A stretch of 64,000 bases of DNA from Mytilus trossulus (taxonomy: Eukaryota; Mollusca; Bivalvia; Mytilida; Mytilidae). Position 1 is the stretch's first letter. Each line of letters opens with the position of its first letter. Both the position numbers and the translations under genes were made by a program. The notes below the pieces were generated by a model, which was given only the letters and a program-made list of their open reading frames with translations, was not told the DNA's origin and made no database searches. Where the stretch lies: assembly GCF_036588685.1 (NCBI RefSeq), contig NC_086386.1, forward strand, positions 18,868,931 to 18,932,930, read 5' to 3'. Of the stretch, positions 60,095-64,000 are shown one piece after another.

Positions 60095-60137
60095 ACCCAA
60101 TGCTGCAGAACAATTCGATATCAAGTCGACGACATAG
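60095..60137 (+). CDS. Possible terminal exon (unidentified gene)
   Basis: Acceptor CAATGCAG (to 60094). In the phase set by 59676-59778 it encodes PNAAEQFDIKSTT and stops at TAG 60135-60137. A second frame is also open here (PMLQNNSISSRRHRNPSSQ, stop near 60164), so the choice depends on unseen splicing. Confidence 0.3.
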
Positions 60138-60319
60138 GAATCCATCAAGTCAAGAAAATGCATAACCTCCGATTTTTTTTTAAATTACCACGGACGGAGA
60201 ACATATCAATCTATTAGTTCAGTAATTTTCGTGTCTGCCTTTCTATTATGTAACTCGAGAAAAAAATTCCAAAAAATGGTTTAACAATTGTATCGAAAAG
60301 AGAAAATCGAGTGCACCTT

Positions 60320-60800
60320 TTTAGCTCACCCGGACCAAAGGGCCAAGTGAGATTTTCTCACCACTTTGAGTCCGTCGTCGTCGTCTGTTAACTTTTACAA
60401 AAATCTTCTCCTCTGAAACTACTGGGCCAAATTACACCAAACTTTGCTACAATCATCATTGGGGTATCTTGTTTAAATAATGTGTCCGGTGACCTGGTCA
60501 ACTAACCAAGATGGCTACCATGGCTAAAAATAGAACATAGGGGTAAAATGCAGTTTTTGACTCGTATATCTCAAAAACCAAAGCAAATCTGACATGACAT
60601 GAAAATTGTTAACCAGGTGAAGATTTATCTGCCCTGAAATTTTCAGATGAAAAGGGCAACTCGTTGTTAGGTTGCTGTCCCTGAATTGGTAATTTTAAGG
60701 AAATTTTGCCGTTTCTGTTATTATCTTGAATATTATTATAGATAGAGATAAACTGTTACAGCAATAATGTACAGCAAAGTAAAACCTAACTAGAGGCTCT
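60320..60800 (+). repeat. Abundant TTTTTAGCTCACCCGG dispersed repeat
   Basis: Begins TTTTTAGCTCACCCGGACCA with a small hairpin (CTCAC...GTGAG), then GTCCGTCGTCGTCGTC, CTTCTCCTCTGAAACTAC and CAACCAAGATGGC-like phrases. From memory this is a widespread bivalve repeat; it has no coding capacity. 59780-60319 otherwise holds only the possible exon. Confidence 0.65.
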
Positions 60801-61009
60801 AAAGAGCCTTTATCGGACCGCAGATGAATTATCACGTTGTGATTGATTAAACGCCGTCACGTGGTGACCCCCCTATGAGGCGTATGGGGTTAGTAAGTTT
60901 CATATGGGGTTCATGATGCGTCAATGGCGACGTCATCTATTTATGTTAATGTGTTTATTGTTTATTTTCAACAAAACGCCGCAAAAAAAGTCCAGCGTCC
61001 AATAAATAC

Positions 61010-61155
61010 GTTATACGGTTAACTACTGACCCCCTACGGACCCATAGAGAGTGAATACAACTCATAGGGGACTCGGCCTCCGGCCTCACTCCCTATGGAT
61101 TTTACTAAGTTAACCCTCTATGGATCCGTATGGGGTCAGTAGCAAACCATTTAAC
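61010..61155. repeat. Hairpin repeat with CTACTGACCCC arms
   Basis: Left arm 61010-61074 and right arm 61088-61155 are imperfect reverse complements sharing CTACTGACCCC.TACGGA.CC and CATAG.GAGT. The 13-bp loop is GC-rich (CGGCCTCCGGCCT). Foldback MITE or palindrome. Confidence 0.75.
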
Positions 61156-61178
61156 TTATAATGTTGCTATACAATAAA

Positions 61179-61299
61179 AGGGTTATTGCATGAATATTGG
61201 GAAACATTGTCCCTCGTAGATCATATATTGCACTCGCCAGCTAGTGCAATATAAAATTCTACTAAGAACAATATTCCAGAATATTCATGCAATAACCCT
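61179..61299. repeat. Hairpin repeat with AGGGTTATTGCATGAATATT arms
   Basis: ~30-bp arms (AGGGTTATTGCATGAATATT at 61179 and its complement at 61280-61299). The loop contains a second small hairpin, TTGCACTCGCCAGCTAGTGCAA-like (61229-61250). Confidence 0.8.
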
Positions 61300-61307
61300 A
61301 TATTATA

Positions 61308-61465
61308 TGAGATATTTCATATAGTTTATAAGATATCTTATATAGTTTATAAGATATCTTATATACTTTAAAATATCTTATATACTTTAAGATATCTTAT
61401 ATACTTTAAGATATCTTATATACTTTATAAGATATCTAATAAAGTAGACAAGATATCTGATATAT
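61308..61465. repeat. ~23-bp tandem repeat AAGATATCTTATATACTTT
   Basis: About seven units, each carrying the palindrome AAGATATCTT. Adjacent to the hairpin at 61179. Confidence 0.85.
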
Positions 61466-61982
61466 ATTTCTAATATAAGAATATCTGTGGACGGCAACGA
61501 CTGAATGTATGATCGCTATGTCTCGCTTTTTCGACAAAAGTCGAAGGCTCGACAAAAATGCATTTACAAATAATCATATTATGGTATTATTCTCACTATT
61601 TAAATGATCTTTTCTGAAATAGGTCTTTAGCATAAATTATTTTCTTTTTTAGACTTCACTATCTATGAGTACCAATATAATCTTTAAGCAGTTCAGTGGA
61701 TTTTGAATCCAGACCAGTCAGTCAAGAGAATTTACCGTAAATAGAAAATTAGCAAAAGTGACAGCAACACACGTATGTTTCGATTGGTGTGATATATTTT
61801 GGACAGGAGTAGCAGACTGCTGTGCATTGATTCCAAAATCTTGACAAAACAACAACTGAACACCTTTTTGTCTCTTTCAAGTAGGATTGTGCTTTAAACT
61901 GACCAAATCACAAACATCGACCTGTAAACTAACTATGTGCATTTATTGCTTTATTGAACATAACTGTGTAAACCTAATTTTG

Positions 61983-62689
61983 TGACTGAATTCAGTCATT
62001 CTATTTTTTATTTTTTGCAGAATTGGTCTATTTTCAACAAATTTTTACTGAATTTGTGTTGACTGAATTCAGTCATCTGTTGTATAGATGTTAATACTAT
62101 GTAATCTCACTTGGTGTAATTTAAGTCTTATGAAACACTCTTATTTAGTTCAATTTCTTGTAGCTTCTTTCAAATGTTGTGTGACTGAATTCAGTCAACA
62201 TTTTGTGAAAATAATGAACAGGATACAGAGTTAATTTCATTTGGCTGTTTCTGTTATATGTTGTTTGTATTTAATCTGTAATATCTGTAATCCGAAATCT
62301 GTTTCCGAATTTACAGTTTGAGCTTTATTTAATAAGAAGCAACAAGTACAAATAAGATTTATGTTACTTTCAAATACACTGATTGTATTCCTTGATATAA
62401 AGATGAAATCGAGTGACTGAATTCAGTCATTCAAATAATAATAACAATACAATGTTTTTTTTTCTTCATATGTTGTAAGTTAACAATACTAATAAAGTAT
62501 TTATGCAAATATTTCTTTGCCACGGTTGACGTTTTAATACGTTTTAAATAAAATGGAAATGAAATGATGCACATTGCAAACACATGTTGAATGTTAAATG
62601 GTATAATATGATAAATAATATATCTACTGAGTTCAACCCTTGAGATTTGATAAAATCAGAATATTGACAAGTTGAAACAGAATGTGTTA
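61983..62689 (+). repeat. Palindrome module, copy 2: four TGACTGAATTCAGTCA sites
   Basis: Perfect 16-bp palindromes at 61983, 62060, 62182 and 62414 (spacing 77, 122, 232), followed by the 37-bp segment 62653-62689, identical in reverse complement to 32677-32713. Sequence between sites is unlike that of the first cluster. 61466-61982 holds nothing else recognised. Confidence 0.9.
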
Positions 62690-62751
62690 TGTGATAAAGG
62701 TAACGTTTGTGGAAACGTATATTCCCTATCTTTAGTGTTAACGTGTTATAA

Positions 62752-62903
62752 GGATTAAACATCTTTTTAAAGGAATTATTGGTGTATAAACTGGACCAAG
62801 TCACTCACAAACATATTATTAAAGTGTTTTGGACTTTTATTTGTTTATGAGTGAATTGGTCGAGCTTATACACCATAAATTCCTTTAAAAGGGCGTTTAA
62901 TCC
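62752..62903. repeat. Inverted repeat, ~55-bp arms
   Basis: GGATTAAAC..CTTTTAAAGGAATT..GGTGTATAA.CT.GACCAA.TCACTC at 62752-62806 is matched in reverse complement at 62848-62903 (about 80% by eye). Open frames reading into both arms give similar peptides only because of this symmetry. Confidence 0.8.
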
Positions 62904-64000
62904 TATTCTTATCATATTTCACGCACTTTTTTATACTTTTTTTTATAATTGGACAATGATGACGTCAATAAATATTCTCCTTAGATTTGTGTACTCGATA
63001 AGGTCAAACTCAAATATCGTAAATGGTATAATCTGTTTGTGTCTATCATAAACTCAATTTAATACATCACTTACAAGAAACAATTATAAAAGAGACAGAA
63101 AATATTAGTGGTGCATTTGTAAAAATCTAAGATACACTAACAAATATTTAATATGGGTCTGTCGATGAATTTAAGGTTGGTGTACTTAAGCTTAAATTTG
63201 GTTTATGCATTGATATTTTAACACAATTTTTCCCGGTCTTGATACTAGTAGAGAAAAACAAATATTTACAAAAACAACACAAAATATGAAAAAAAAATGT
63301 ATAGTTCATCTTGTGCCCGTCAAGTTAAGGTACATTTACCTTTTCTTTTAGATGAAACATGAAGACTTTAAGAAACACTTGATGATTATGTTGTTCAGTA
63401 TAATAAAACACCTAATGACTGGTTGTGTGGGTAATAGACATTTGCGGAAACTAGGTCTACACCTAGGATTACACCTTAGACTTACGATTACAGTTAAAAA
63501 TAACAAAGGGTCATCTCAAAATAAAAAAAAACAAAAACAATTAAAGATACATAGTAAAATGGTTGTTTTTTATTATGTAAATAAGTATTTACGGAGGCAA
63601 ACGAAGGCAGCACATATGGTCACAACAGATGTTAATCGCTGTCTTGGATGATCCACAAAGTCCCCATAACTTTATAATTTTTTTAATTCTCCGATTGCGT
63701 GTTCAACCTTAACTCTATAGTGGGTTATCAGTCTACTTAACTTTCTACATTTTCTCTGTATATTAATCAGCGTTGTATCAAAAATATGTCCTGGTTTTGA
63801 TAACTTTTACAATTTCTTGTTTAATATTTTTTTAATTATTTGACCAAATTTGCAGATAGGCTATTTTTTACCTGATTAAATCAAATATGTCATAAAAAAT
63901 ATACCTTCATCTGCTACTTTTTGCGTAAATAAAGTATGTTTTGTTTAATAATCGGTAATTTCTGTATTTTATAAATATCTTTAAAAAAATATGCATTTTT
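62904..64000. other. Non-coding, nothing firm
   Basis: A 99-codon open frame (63352-63651) follows an acceptor-like CTTTTCTTTTAG but shows no family motif and is low-complexity in part. I do not call it a gene. Confidence 0.4.

Noticed and set aside
62544-63051. Two open frames with similar N-termini (WSSLYT.NSFK) on opposite strands
   Set aside because: The similarity is due to the inverted repeat at 62752-62903.
63352-63651. 99-codon open frame after an acceptor-like site
   Set aside because: No recognisable domain, Lys/Asn/Gln-rich low complexity, and no consistent phase with the exons at 58465-60137.

Overview
This is a gene-poor, AT-rich stretch of an animal nuclear genome, most probably a bivalve mollusc of the mussel type. 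That assignment is an inference. It rests on introns and polypyrimidine acceptors, on a dense load of short terminal-inverted-repeat (TIR) elements, on repeat families I associate with mussel and oyster DNA, and on the kinds of retroelements present. Nothing looks prokaryotic.

Layout. 1-7480 holds only repeats: a foldback TIR element (1481-2154), a ~135-bp degenerate tandem array (3575-4140) and an array of twenty 15-bp palindromes (6532-6995). 7481-9921 is a large exon of ankyrin repeats. The ankyrin frame is broken at 9943 and resumes as a pseudogene at 18873-19815. The 8.9 kb between is one insertion-like block, bounded at both ends by direct copies of a ~440-bp TIR element and flanked by ATA on both sides. 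Inside it lies a 6.7-kb Ngaro-type tyrosine-recombinase retrotransposon (11248-17989). It carries SGNH-hydrolase, gag-like, RT-RNase H and tyrosine-recombinase coding regions and the diagnostic split direct repeats A1 - internal - B1 - A2 - B2. A second element with the same split-repeat layout but only gag and SGNH remnants occupies 21572-26320.

26321-35980 has no recognisable gene. It holds a tandem duplication bracketed by two copies of another TIR element (29115-31741), a module with four copies of the perfect palindrome TGACTGAATTCAGTCA (32677-33545), and long hairpins. 35981-40920 is a LINE with ORF1 and ORF2 in the same frame, separated by a single TAG. Its reverse transcriptase is split by a 912-bp TIR element. 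40921-58000 is a mosaic of TIR elements, a tRNA-derived SINE and dispersed repeats. 58150-60140 may contain three or four small exons of an unidentified host gene on the + strand. 60320-62903 is again repeats, including a second, inverted copy of the TGACTGAATTCAGTCA module.

The genes do not form a pathway. The unifying theme is mobile DNA: YR retroelements, a LINE and many non-autonomous TIR elements nested in one another and in an ankyrin-repeat gene. The observations most worth checking are the palindrome module, the TIR-bracketed insertion in the ankyrin gene, the two related split-repeat retroelements with a shared C-rich tract after A2, and the hammerhead-ribozyme-like cores in dispersed repeats.
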